Shown here one piece after another: positions 55,685 to 63,334 of a stretch of 64,000 nucleotides of DNA (position 1 is the first letter of the stretch; every line of letters begins with the position of its first letter). Made by a program: the position numbers and the translations under genes. Source of the stretch: Micromonospora solifontis (GTDB lineage: Bacteria; Actinomycetota; Actinomycetes; Mycobacteriales; Micromonosporaceae); assembly GCF_003725545.1 (NCBI RefSeq), contig NZ_RJLN01000004.1:1-64000 (forward strand). Reading direction: 5' to 3'. Below the pieces are notes generated by a model. It saw only the letters and a list, made by a program, of their open reading frames with translations. It was not told the DNA's origin and searched no databases.

Positions 55685-57639
55685 TGTCCAACGCGCTTCC
55701 CCAACTCGTCGCCGACCGGTACCGGCTCATTTCGCCGCTCGGCCAGGGCGGCATGGGTCGGGTGTGGAAGGCGCGTGACGAGGTACTGCACCGGGACGTG
55801 GCGATCAAGGAACTGGTCCCGCCGCCCAGCCTCACGCCGGAGGAGCGCCGCGAGATGCGCGAGCGCTCGCTGCGGGAGGCGCGGGCCATCGCCCGCCTCA
55901 ACAACGTCAACGTGGTCCGCATCTTCGACGTGCTGCGTACCGACGGCGATCCGTGGATCGTGATGGAGTACGTGCCGTCCAAGTCCTTGCAGGACACCAT
56001 CGCCGAGGACGGGCCGGTGTCGCCGGCGAAGGCCGTCGAGATCGGCCTCGGGGTGCTGGGCGCGTTGAAGGCCGCGCACAAGGCCGGCATCATGCACCGC
56101 GACGTGAAGCCGGGCAATGTGCTGCTGGGCAACGACGGCCGGGTGGTGCTCACCGACTTCGGCCTGGCCACCATCCCGGGCGACCCGAACGTCACCCGGA
56201 CCGGCATGGTGCTCGGCTCGCCCGCGTACATCGCGCCGGAGCGGGCGCGGGACGGCACGGCGGGTCCGGAGGCCGACCTCTGGTCACTGGGTGCCACCCT
56301 CTACGCCGCCTTGGAGGGCAAGTCGCCGTACGCCCGGCCGTCGGCGATCGCCACCCTGGCCGCGCTGGCCACCGAGCCGTTGCCGCCGCCGAAGAACGCC
56401 GGGCCGCTGAAGCCGGTGCTCCAGGGGTTGCTGCGCAAGGACCCCGAGGAGCGGATCACCGCCGAGGTCGCGGAGCGGATGCTGCGCAAGGCCGCCGGCC
56501 GGCGGGCCAAGTCGATCTCGCTGCTGGACGGCGTACGCCGGCCGGGGCCGAACGGTCCGCGCGAGCCGCGCCCACCGCTGGTGCCGGCGCCCCGCCCGGC
56601 CGACGGCCGCGCCGGTCGGTCGTCCGGTCCGCGCGCGTTCGCCCCGGGCACGGCGGCTGCCGCCGGCGCCGCGGCTGCCGCGGACGCCACCGCCACGGTT
56701 CCCGCCGACACCGCGCCGACCGCCAAGGTCGGCGCGCCGCCGGCCGATCCGACCACCAAGCTCGACGCGTCGCCGCCGGTCGCCGACGAGACCCGGGTGG
56801 ACGACGCCGCCGCGCTCGACGAGACGCGGGTGGACGGCCCGCCGGCCGTCCAGGAGCCGCCGGTGGAACCACCGCGCCCGACGTCGGTCCCGGCCGCGCC
56901 GGTGAGTCCGGCCCCGTCGGCCGGCCGGGCCGCGGTGATTCCGGGTACGAAGCCGGAGCGCAACCGCCGCAACCTGCTGATCGGCGCGGTGGCTGCGCTG
57001 CTGCTGATCGCCCTGGTGGTGGCGGTGTGGCTGCTGAACAGCGGCGACGACGGGGGCGGTGACGAGGGGCAGCCGACGGCGGCGACCTCGGCCGCCCCGG
57101 CCCCGACCAGCGCCGCGCCCAGCACGGCCGCGCCGAGCAGCGCCGCGCCCAGCCCGACGCCGTCGGCGACGCCCTCGCCGACCGGGTTCGTGCTGCCGGC
57201 GGGCTGGACCATGTACACCGGGTCGAACGGCTTCAAGGTGCCCGTGCCGCCCGGCATGAAGGCCAAGGTCAGCTCCAGCACTTCGGTCGTGGTCTACGAC
57301 ACGACGGGCGGCAAGCGCGAGCTGTTCATCCAGTGGACCAACAGGCCGGAGAAGGACGCGGTCGCGGACTGGCACCGGCAGGAGCCCTACCGCAAGAACA
57401 TCGTCCACCAGTACCAGTACATCGGCATCAAGGCGTGCGACTGGTACCGCACCTGCGCGGACTGGGACTGGCTGGAGAGCCGGGACGGCGCCCGGATCCA
57501 CGTCCGAAACCGGGGTGTGGCCACCGCCAGCAACCGGGGCTTCGCGCTGCGCTGGGAGGTTCCGGTGAGCGACTGGGACGCCAACCTGACCAACTGGGAG
57601 ATCATCACCAAGGGCTTCAAGCCCGACCGGGCGAACTGA
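55684..57639 (+). CDS. Transmembrane Ser/Thr protein kinase with ETRVD repeats
   Basis: A 651-residue kinase. Glycine loop GQGGMGRVW, Lys42 in VAIKEL, HRDVKPGN with Asp140, DFGLA, and SPAYIAPER. The juxtamembrane linker (about 300-430) is Ala/Pro-rich with DPTTKLDAS and a duplicated DETRVD. One membrane helix (about 438-458), then a Ser/Pro/Thr spacer and an extracytoplasmic domain of about 150 residues with WTMYTGSNGFKVPVPPG and two Cys (KACDWYRTCADW), possibly a disulfide. No PASTA repeats. Sister in design to the kinase at 19.5 kb. An RNA hairpin follows the gene. Confidence 0.92.
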   Translation: MSNALPQLVADRYRLISPLGQGGMGRVWKARDEVLHRDVAIKELVPPPSLTPEERREMRERSLREARAIARLNNVNVVRIFDVLRTDGDPWIVMEYVPSKSLQDTIAEDGPVSPAKAVEIGLGVLGALKAAHKAGIMHRDVKPGNVLLGNDGRVVLTDFGLATIPGDPNVTRTGMVLGSPAYIAPERARDGTAGPEADLWSLGATLYAALEGKSPYARPSAIATLAALATEPLPPPKNAGPLKPVLQGLLRKDPEERITAEVAERMLRKAAGRRAKSISLLDGVRRPGPNGPREPRPPLVPAPRPADGRAGRSSGPRAFAPGTAAAAGAAAAADATATVPADTAPTAKVGAPPADPTTKLDASPPVADETRVDDAAALDETRVDGPPAVQEPPVEPPRPTSVPAAPVSPAPSAGRAAVIPGTKPERNRRNLLIGAVAALLLIALVVAVWLLNSGDDGGGDEGQPTAATSAAPAPTSAAPSTAAPSSAAPSPTPSATPSPTGFVLPAGWTMYTGSNGFKVPVPPGMKAKVSSSTSVVVYDTTGGKRELFIQWTNRPEKDAVADWHRQEPYRKNIVHQYQYIGIKACDWYRTCADWDWLESRDGARIHVRNRGVATASNRGFALRWEVPVSDWDANLTNWEIITKGFKPDRAN

Positions 57640-57676
57640 GGCGGGAATTCCACCCTCTCGAAACTGATTCGCATGG

Positions 57677-57717
57677 CCTTCCGTCGTCGGGGGTACTGAA
57701 CCCGCGACGACGGAAGG
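57677..57717 (+). promoter_or_regulatory. Hairpin partly sequestering a ribosome binding site
   Basis: CCTTCCGTCGTCG (57677-57689) pairs perfectly with CGACGACGGAAGG (57705-57717). The last four bases of the right arm are the first part of the AAGGAGG ribosome site (57714-57720) of the next gene. It may also terminate the kinase transcript. Confidence 0.6.
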
Positions 57718-57726
57718 AGGTACGAC

Positions 57727-57957
57727 ATGAGTCACCGACACAAGGACACCGGGCCCCGGCTGGCACTGTGGATGCTGGTCGCGCTCGGCGATGTCGTCCT
57801 GCTGCTGGTGAGCGCCGGCCTCTCCGCGCCGGTCGCGGTGCTCGGTGTCGTGGCCCTCGTCGTCGCGGGGGTGGCGACGTGGCGGCTGGCCCGGCGGACC
57901 ACCCTGGCCGGTCGGGGTGCCGTCCCCGTACCGGTCGCCACGCGACGCAGGGCCTGA
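57727..57957 (+). CDS. Small two-helix membrane protein
   Basis: A 76-residue protein: a short basic N-terminus (MSHRHKDTGPR), two hydrophobic helices (LALWMLVALGDVVLLLVSAGL and VAVLGVVALVVAGVATW) and a basic tail. Strong AAGGAGG with 6-base spacing, partly within a hairpin. Not recognised as a named family. Its position after a kinase gene and its regulated-looking ribosome site make it a candidate small stress or modulator protein, which is speculation. Confidence 0.75.
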   Translation: MSHRHKDTGPRLALWMLVALGDVVLLLVSAGLSAPVAVLGVVALVVAGVATWRLARRTTLAGRGAVPVPVATRRRA

Positions 57958-57977
57958 ACGGGCGGCACAGACGACGA

Positions 57978-58011
57978 CGGCGGCAGCCGGACCGAGGTCC
58001 CGCTGCCGCCG
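57978..58011. terminator. Bidirectional terminator hairpin
   Basis: CGGCGGCAGC at 57978-57987 and complement at 58002-58011, with an internal GGACC/GGTCC extending the stem. Between converging genes. Confidence 0.65.
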
Positions 58012-58022
58012 ACGCGACGCGG

Positions 58023-58772
58023 TCAGGTGTTGTTGGCCAGGGCGATCAGCCGGGTGCGGTCCCCGTTCCAGTAGTTGCGGTCCACGTTGCCGCTGATCCC
58101 GGAGACGCTGCCGCTGCTGGTGTACTGCCAGAAGCTCCAGACCGAGGCGCCGGCCGGCAGCGCGCCCGGCGTGCTCGACCAGCGGGCGAGCCACAGCGGG
58201 TGGTTGGCCCACGGGCCGGTCCAGCTGCCGGTGCACTGGTTCCACCAGCTGGTGGTGGTGTAGATGACCGCGTACCGCCCGGTGCGGGACTTGTAGCGGT
58301 TGAGGAAGTCCTGGATCCAGGTCCGCATGCCGGAGGTGCTCAGGCCGTAGCAGTAGCCGCCGCTGTACGGGTTCGCCTCGATGTCCAGGGCGGCGGGCAG
58401 GGTACGGCTGTCGGCGGACCAGGCGCCCCCGTTGCTGGCGAGGTAGTCGGCCTGGGCCGCGCCGCCGGAGATGTTGGGCCGGGCGAAGTGGTACGCCCCT
58501 CGGATGACACCGGCGTAGTACGCGTTGGTGTAGTTGCTGTTGAAGTTCGCGTCCTTGTAGCTGGTGCCCTCGGTGGCCTTGATGAAGGCGAACTGGATGC
58601 CGGCGTTGCGCACGCTGGTCCAGTTGATGGTCCCCTGGTAGCGGGACACGTCGATGCCGGGGGTGGTGGCGGCCGCCGCGGGGCCGGCGGTGGCGACGAG
58701 GGCGGCCGCCGCGGTGGCGACGACGGTGAGACCGGTGGCGAACAGCCGGCGTACGGACAGTCTGCGGACCAT
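58023..58772 (-). CDS. Secreted GH25 lysozyme-type muramidase
   Basis: A 249-residue secreted enzyme: signal peptide (residues 1-35, AAALVATAGPAAAA), then GIDVSRYQGTINW, FAFIKATEG, GAYHFARPN, ALDIEANP with the catalytic acid pair, YAVIYTTTSWWNQC, and FWQYTSSGSVSGISGNVDRNYW. Cleaves peptidoglycan between MurNAc and GlcNAc. ATG 58772 has GGAGG five bases upstream. The 5' region is AT-rich with CGTCAA-TTGA-TTGACG. Confidence 0.94.
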   Translation of the reverse strand: MVRRLSVRRLFATGLTVVATAAAALVATAGPAAAATTPGIDVSRYQGTINWTSVRNAGIQFAFIKATEGTSYKDANFNSNYTNAYYAGVIRGAYHFARPNISGGAAQADYLASNGGAWSADSRTLPAALDIEANPYSGGYCYGLSTSGMRTWIQDFLNRYKSRTGRYAVIYTTTSWWNQCTGSWTGPWANHPLWLARWSSTPGALPAGASVWSFWQYTSSGSVSGISGNVDRNYWNGDRTRLIALANNT

Positions 58773-58787
58773 TGATGCCTCCATGGA

Positions 58788-58870
58788 CGTCAATTGATTG
58801 ACGACTATCCTTGGAGTTAACTGCCCAAGATCACAAGAGGGGTTAAAGAAATTTTCATCGACGATCGTCG
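58788..58870 (-). promoter_or_regulatory. AT-rich promoter region of the lysozyme gene
   Basis: Contains the inverted repeat CGTCAA-TTGA-TTGACG (58788-58803) close to the start and the perfect palindrome CGACGATCGTCG (58859-58870) farther up. Marked GC drop. Probable regulated promoter; regulator unknown. Confidence 0.45.
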
Positions 58871-58896
58871 TCATCTCCGCGGGGCGCGATGGCCGT

Positions 58897-59287
58897 TCAG
58901 CGAGGCGTGGCCGGGTCCAGAGCCCAGCGGAACGGCTCCGTGAGGCTCAGCGTCTCCCCGGCCTTCGCGACCCGGTCCTCGACGTAGTGCCCGCCGTCCA
59001 GCCGGTGCAGCCGGAGCGAGCGGCTGTCCCCGTCCTGCTCCACGAGCAGGCACCAGGGGATCCGGGCGATCGCGTAGAGCTGCATCTTGACCAGGCGGCC
59101 GGCAGCGGCGTTGCCGGGCGACACAATCTCGCCGACCAGGCGCACCTCGCCCGCCTCGATGACGGTCCCGTCGTCGTCGGTCTCCGCCACCACGAGGTCC
59201 GGAATCACGATCGAAGTAGTCGGCCTCGGTCCACGGACCGACGTGCTGGCCTGTGGGCTCGAAGGGCTCAAGGGGGGCCGCGCTCAC
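58897..59287 (-). pseudogene. Uma2-family endonuclease with internal deletion
   Basis: The N-terminus [25 protein letters not shown] is the Uma2 start (GPWTEADY). It runs directly and out of frame into [23 protein letters not shown] and [23 protein letters not shown], the conserved Uma2 C-terminal half. About 60 residues, including the first catalytic Asp/Glu region, are missing at the junction near 59210, which also shifts the frame. The C-terminal frame reaches a normal stop. Remnant of a gene typically about 190 residues long. Confidence 0.75.
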
Positions 59288-59387
59288 CGGCGTCCACCTC
59301 CCGCAACGTCCGCCGCCCGATCGGTCTCACACGATACGAGGCCGCGCCCTACGGGCGACACAGTTCGGCGCGGTAGGCTCCCCGCCC

Positions 59388-60131
59388 ATGCCCCTGATCG
59401 ACGGCCTGACGACCATCTGGGACAAGCTGATGAGCGCGCAGCCGGACCCGCCGCCCCTGCTGGTCCTGCTCACCGCCGTCGTCGCGGTCGCGGTGGTCGC
59501 CACCCGGCTGCCCTGGCGGATCTCCCGCAACGCGGTGACCATCGCCCACGAGGGCGGCCACGCGCTGGCGGCGCTGCTCACCGGCCGCAAGCTGCGCGGC
59601 ATCCGGCTGCACTCGGACACCTCGGGACTCACCCTGTCGGTCGGGCGGCCCACCGGCCCGGGCATGATTCTCACCCTGCTCGCCGGGTACGTCGCTCCGT
59701 CGCTGATCGGCCTCGCCGGGGCGTGGCTGCTCACCGGCAACCGGATCACCCTGCTGCTCTGGCTCGCCGTGGCGCTCCTGCTGGCCATGCTGGTGCGGAT
59801 CCGCAACGTCTTCGGCGTGCTGTCGCTGCTGGTCACCGGCGGCGTGGTGCTCGCCGTCTCCTGGTACGCGTCACCGCAGGTGCAGGCCGCCTTCGCCTGG
59901 ACCTCGGTGTGGTTCCTGCTGTTCGGCGGCGTACGGCCGGTGTGGGAGTTGCAGCAGCTGCGCAGCCGGGGTCGGATGCCCGAGTCCGACGCCGACCAGC
60001 TCGCCCGGCTCACCCCCTTCCCGCCGCTGTTCTGGGTGGGCGTCTTCCTGCTGGTCAGCCTGGCCGCGCTCGCGGCCGGCGCGCTGCTGCTCGCCGGCCC
60101 GATCCTCACCGACTGGGGCCTCACCGGCTGA
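59388..60131 (+). CDS. M50-family membrane metalloprotease
   Basis: A 247-residue protein with about six membrane segments and the zinc motif HEGGH (residues 54-58, AHEGGHALAALLTGRK), followed by GMILTLLAGYVAPSLIGL. Resembles the actinobacterial M50 group distantly related to site-2 proteases. Substrate unknown. A TAGGCT -10 ends 8 bases before the ATG, so probably leaderless; no ribosome site. Confidence 0.87.
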   Translation: MPLIDGLTTIWDKLMSAQPDPPPLLVLLTAVVAVAVVATRLPWRISRNAVTIAHEGGHALAALLTGRKLRGIRLHSDTSGLTLSVGRPTGPGMILTLLAGYVAPSLIGLAGAWLLTGNRITLLLWLAVALLLAMLVRIRNVFGVLSLLVTGGVVLAVSWYASPQVQAAFAWTSVWFLLFGGVRPVWELQQLRSRGRMPESDADQLARLTPFPPLFWVGVFLLVSLAALAAGALLLAGPILTDWGLTG

Positions 60132-60231
60132 GGGCCGCCGGACAGGCTGCGGCCGGGCGCGCTCCGCGCCGTTCGGGCAGGGCAGCGCGCCGTCGGACGG
60201 GTTGCGGGCCGCCGGGGAGACGCGGCCCGGC

Positions 60232-60246
60232 TAGGCTGCGCCGGCA
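60232..60246 (+). promoter_or_regulatory. Leaderless promoter of methyltransferase gene
   Basis: TAGGCT (60232-60237) ends 8 bases before the ATG. The same hexamer and spacing precede the M50 gene (59374-59379). Confidence 0.45.
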
Positions 60247-60851
60247 TGGACGAGGTGATCGCCCGGAACCGGGCCGCGTACGACCGGATCGCGGAGGAGT
60301 TCGCCGCGCGTAACCCCGAGGTGCCCGCGCCCTACCTGGCGATGGCCGACGAGTTCCAGCGCCGCGCGGACGGACCGCTGCTCGACCTTGGCTGCGGTCC
60401 GGGGCGCGACCTCGCCTACTGGGCCGCCCGCGGGGCGGCGGGTGTCGGACTGGATCTGTCGGCGGCCATGCTGCGGGCCGCCCGCGTCCGGGTCGCGGTG
60501 CCGCTGGTGCAGGGCGACCTGCTGCGGCTGCCGTTCCGGGCCGGCGTCTTCGGCGGGGTGTGGTGTTCGGCATCGCTGCTGCACCTGCCGAAGGCAGCCG
60601 CTCCGGTGGCGCTGGCGGAGGTTCGCCGGGTGCTGCGCCCGGGCGGTCCGTTGCTGCTCAGCCTGCAAGCGGGCGATCGCGAGGGCTGGGAGCAATGGCC
60701 CGGTGAGGAGGCGGCCCGGTTCTTCGCCCGGTACCGGCCGGCGGAGGCGGAGGCGTTGCTGATCGCGGCGGGCTTCCGCGTGCTCCGCCGGGAACGGGAC
60801 GCCACCCCGACGGGCAAGGAATGGCTCTGCCACCTCGCCGAGGTGGCCTGA
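60246..60851 (+). CDS. Class I SAM-dependent methyltransferase
   Basis: A 201-residue enzyme: LLDLGCGPGRDLAYWA (SAM loop, residues about 45-60), GVGLDLSAAMLRAA, VVQGDLLRLPF-like VQGDLLRLPFRAG, then LRPGGPLLLSLQAG. A generic Methyltransf_11/25 fold; substrate unknown. It is followed 25 bases later by the ketopantoate-reductase-like gene. Confidence 0.9.
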   Translation: MDEVIARNRAAYDRIAEEFAARNPEVPAPYLAMADEFQRRADGPLLDLGCGPGRDLAYWAARGAAGVGLDLSAAMLRAARVRVAVPLVQGDLLRLPFRAGVFGGVWCSASLLHLPKAAAPVALAEVRRVLRPGGPLLLSLQAGDREGWEQWPGEEAARFFARYRPAEAEALLIAAGFRVLRRERDATPTGKEWLCHLAEVA

Positions 60852-60876
60852 CCTGGGGCGCGGCAGAATCGGACGG

Positions 60877-61860
60877 ATGCGGTACCTGATCATCGGAGCG
60901 GGCGCGGTCGGCGGCACCATCGGCGTACGGATGGGGGAGGCCGGCCGGGACGTGACGCTGGTGGCCCGCGGCGCGCAGCTGGCCGCGCTCCAGGAGCGGA
61001 GCCTGACCCTGCGGACGCCGGACGGCACGGTGACCACCCGGCTGCCTGCGGTGGCCGGGCCCGGCGAGCAGCCCCTGCCCGCCGACACGGTGCTGGTGCT
61101 GACAGTGAAGTCGCAGGACACCGGGGCGGCGCTGGGCACCTGGGTGGACGCCCCGGTCGAGGGCGGCGGCACGGCGGGTGAGCGGTTGCCGATCGTGCTC
61201 GCCCAGAACGGCGTCGCCAACGAGCGCGCCGCGCTGCGACTCTTCGCCCGGGTGCACCCGGTCTGCGTCTGGCTGCCGGCCACCCACCTGGAACCGGGCG
61301 TGGTCGTCGCCAACGGGCACCCCCACCCGGGGATGCTCCACCTCGGCCGCTACCCGTCCGGATCGGACGACACCAGCCGGGCGGTCGCCGCCGACCTGAC
61401 CGCCGCCGGGTTCGTCGTGCCGGTCCGCGAGGACGTGATGCGCTGGAAGTACGGCAAGCTGCTCGGCAACCTCGGCAACGGCCTCCAGGCGCTGCTCGGC
61501 CGGGACATCCCCGAGCCGCTGGCCGCCCGGGTGCGCGCCGAGGGGGAGGCGGCCCTCGCCGCCGCCGGCATCGCGCACACGACGCCGGAGGAGGAGGCCG
61601 CCGAGCGGGGCGACCGGGTGCGGCACCGGCCGGTCGACGGCGAGGAGCGGGCCGGCGGCTCCACCTGGCAGAGCCTGGCCCGGGGCACCGGGTCCGCCGA
61701 GGCCGACCACCTCAACGGCGAGATCGTGCTGCTCGGCCGGCTGCACGGCGTACCCACGCCGGTGAACGCCGCCGTCCAGGCCGCCGTCCGGCGGGCGGTC
61801 CGGGAACGGATCCCGGCCGGCGGCTTCCCCGTCGGCGAACTGGAGAAAATGGTCGGCTGA
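60877..61860 (+). CDS. Ketopantoate reductase family protein
   Basis: A 327-residue NADP-dependent dehydrogenase: YLIIGAGAVGGTIGVRM (Rossmann loop at the start), LTVKSQDTGAAL, LAQNGVANERAAL, and the C-terminal KYGKLLGNLGNGLQALLG carrying the catalytic Lys. ApbA/PanE fold. Whether it makes pantoate or reduces another 2-oxoacid is open, since no other pantothenate genes are nearby and the middle of the C-terminal domain (about 245-270) carries an unusual Glu/Arg-rich insert. Confidence 0.88.
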   Translation: MRYLIIGAGAVGGTIGVRMGEAGRDVTLVARGAQLAALQERSLTLRTPDGTVTTRLPAVAGPGEQPLPADTVLVLTVKSQDTGAALGTWVDAPVEGGGTAGERLPIVLAQNGVANERAALRLFARVHPVCVWLPATHLEPGVVVANGHPHPGMLHLGRYPSGSDDTSRAVAADLTAAGFVVPVREDVMRWKYGKLLGNLGNGLQALLGRDIPEPLAARVRAEGEAALAAAGIAHTTPEEEAAERGDRVRHRPVDGEERAGGSTWQSLARGTGSAEADHLNGEIVLLGRLHGVPTPVNAAVQAAVRRAVRERIPAGGFPVGELEKMVG

Positions 61861-61923
61861 CCCGGCAACCGCGCCCCACGCGCCAGGCGTGTCCCCTGCG
61901 ACCGTCACGGGGGAGGTAGGAGC

Positions 61924-62421
61924 GTGTCGGACGTCGACGGGTTCGACGAGTTCTACCGGGGCAGCCGGCAACGGCTGCTCGGCTTCGTGTACGTGCTCAC
62001 CGGCAATCTGGCCGAGGCCCAGGACGCCGTGCAGGAGGCGTACATCCGGGCCTGGCAGCGCTGGTCGACGGTGTCCGGGTACGACGACCCGGAGGCCTGG
62101 GTCCGGGTGGTGGCGAGCCGGATCGCGGTGAGCCGCTGGCGCAGCCTGCGCAGCCGGGCCCGGGCGTACCTGCGGCACGGGGCACAGGAGAGCGTGCCGG
62201 GGCCGGGCATCGACACGGTGGAGGTGGTGGCCGCGCTGCGCCGGCTGCCCGAGGAGCAGCGCACCGCGATCGCCCTCTACTACCTGCTCGGCATGCCGGT
62301 CGCGGAGGTCGCCCGGCAGACGGCGGCACCGGTCGGCACGGTCAAGGCACGGCTCTCCCGGGGGCGGGCGGCGCTCGCCGGGCTGCTCGCGGTGGATCTG
62401 GAGGAGGCTGCCGATGCGTGA
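61924..62421 (+). CDS. SigE-type ECF RNA polymerase sigma factor
   Basis: A 165-residue SigE-group sigma factor: FDEFYRGSRQRLLGFVYVLTGNLAEAQDAVQEAYIRAWQRW (region 2), PEAWVRVVASRIAVSRWRS, ALRRLPEEQRTAIALYYLLGMPVAEVARQTAAPVGTVKARLSRGRAAL (region 4). GTG start behind GGGGGAGGTAGGAGC. The downstream membrane protein gene overlaps by 8 bases, pointing to a sigma/regulator pair. Confidence 0.93.
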   Translation: MSDVDGFDEFYRGSRQRLLGFVYVLTGNLAEAQDAVQEAYIRAWQRWSTVSGYDDPEAWVRVVASRIAVSRWRSLRSRARAYLRHGAQESVPGPGIDTVEVVAALRRLPEEQRTAIALYYLLGMPVAEVARQTAAPVGTVKARLSRGRAALAGLLAVDLEEAADA

Positions 62422-63286
62422 CGAGGACCTGACGTTCGTCGAACTGGTGCAGCGGGACCTGCAAACCGTCCGTTGGCTCGACGCCGCCGAGCTGCGCGCC
62501 CGCGCGCGGCGTCGCGGCCGGCACCAGGCGGTGGGAGCCGCGGTCGTCGTACTCGTGCTGCTGTCCGCCTCCGCGGCGGCCGCCGCCGGGCTGCCCGGGT
62601 GGCCGGGCCGGCCCACCGTGGCCGGGCCGGCCGCGTCCCCGACGAGCCGGGCGGAGATTCCGCGCGACGCGCTGCTGCAACCCGAGGACCTGCCGGAACA
62701 GGTGGCTACCCCGTTCACCGAGACCGGTCTGGGCGAGCCGATCGTCATCGATCCGGAGTGGACGCGGTGCCTCAAGGAGCGGAAGGTGTCGCCCACCTGG
62801 GAGATGTCCCGCTACTCCCGGTCCGAGTCGTTCTGGCGGGGGCCGCGGGAGAACCGGGACATGCAGCTCAGCCAGGACGTCTACCGCATCGGTCCGGAGC
62901 TGGTGGCGACGCTCTCCGCCGGCATCGACCGTCGGGTCCGTTCCTGCCTGGACTGGGAGGACGCCCAGACGGGTCCGCTCGGGTACGGTTCGACCCCCGG
63001 GGAGCTGGTCACGAGGTTCACGCGCCATCGCTGGGAGGTGGTGGCCCGGGGGTTCGCCGGCGACGAGGCGATGCTGATCCGGCATACCACGGGTGAAACC
63101 CGGCGCGAAGACGCCGCCGGGGAGGTGCTCGCCGGGGCGCCCGAACCGCAGACCGTCGCGGTGGTGCGGGTCGGGGATCTGGTCACCGTCTTCGAGCTGG
63201 GCGACTGGGCGAGCGAGCCCGATTTCCGTCGGCTGGCGACGGTGGCCGCCCGGCGGATGTGCGTCGCCGCCAATCCGCCCTGCTGA
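62414..63286 (+). CDS. Membrane-anchored partner of the SigE-type sigma factor
   Basis: A 290-residue protein: cytoplasmic N-terminus of about 40 residues (LTFVELVQRDLQTVRWLDAAELRARARRR), one membrane helix (about 45-62) and an extracytoplasmic domain with three Cys. Not a known catalytic family. It overlaps the sigma gene by 8 bases, so co-translation and sigma regulation are likely. No HxxxCxxC zinc motif is seen, so it is not a classical ZAS anti-sigma factor. Confidence 0.8.
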   Translation: MRDEDLTFVELVQRDLQTVRWLDAAELRARARRRGRHQAVGAAVVVLVLLSASAAAAAGLPGWPGRPTVAGPAASPTSRAEIPRDALLQPEDLPEQVATPFTETGLGEPIVIDPEWTRCLKERKVSPTWEMSRYSRSESFWRGPRENRDMQLSQDVYRIGPELVATLSAGIDRRVRSCLDWEDAQTGPLGYGSTPGELVTRFTRHRWEVVARGFAGDEAMLIRHTTGETRREDAAGEVLAGAPEPQTVAVVRVGDLVTVFELGDWASEPDFRRLATVAARRMCVAANPPC

Positions 63287-63311
63287 CCCGGGTCCTGCGA
63301 CGGACCCGGGT
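63286..63311. terminator. Bidirectional terminator hairpin
   Basis: Perfect 10-bp arms ACCCGGGTCC/GGACCCGGGT with a 6-base loop, starting at the last base of the stop codon, between converging genes. Confidence 0.7.
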
Positions 63312-63334
63312 GGGCCCGCCGCAGGACAGCGGCG

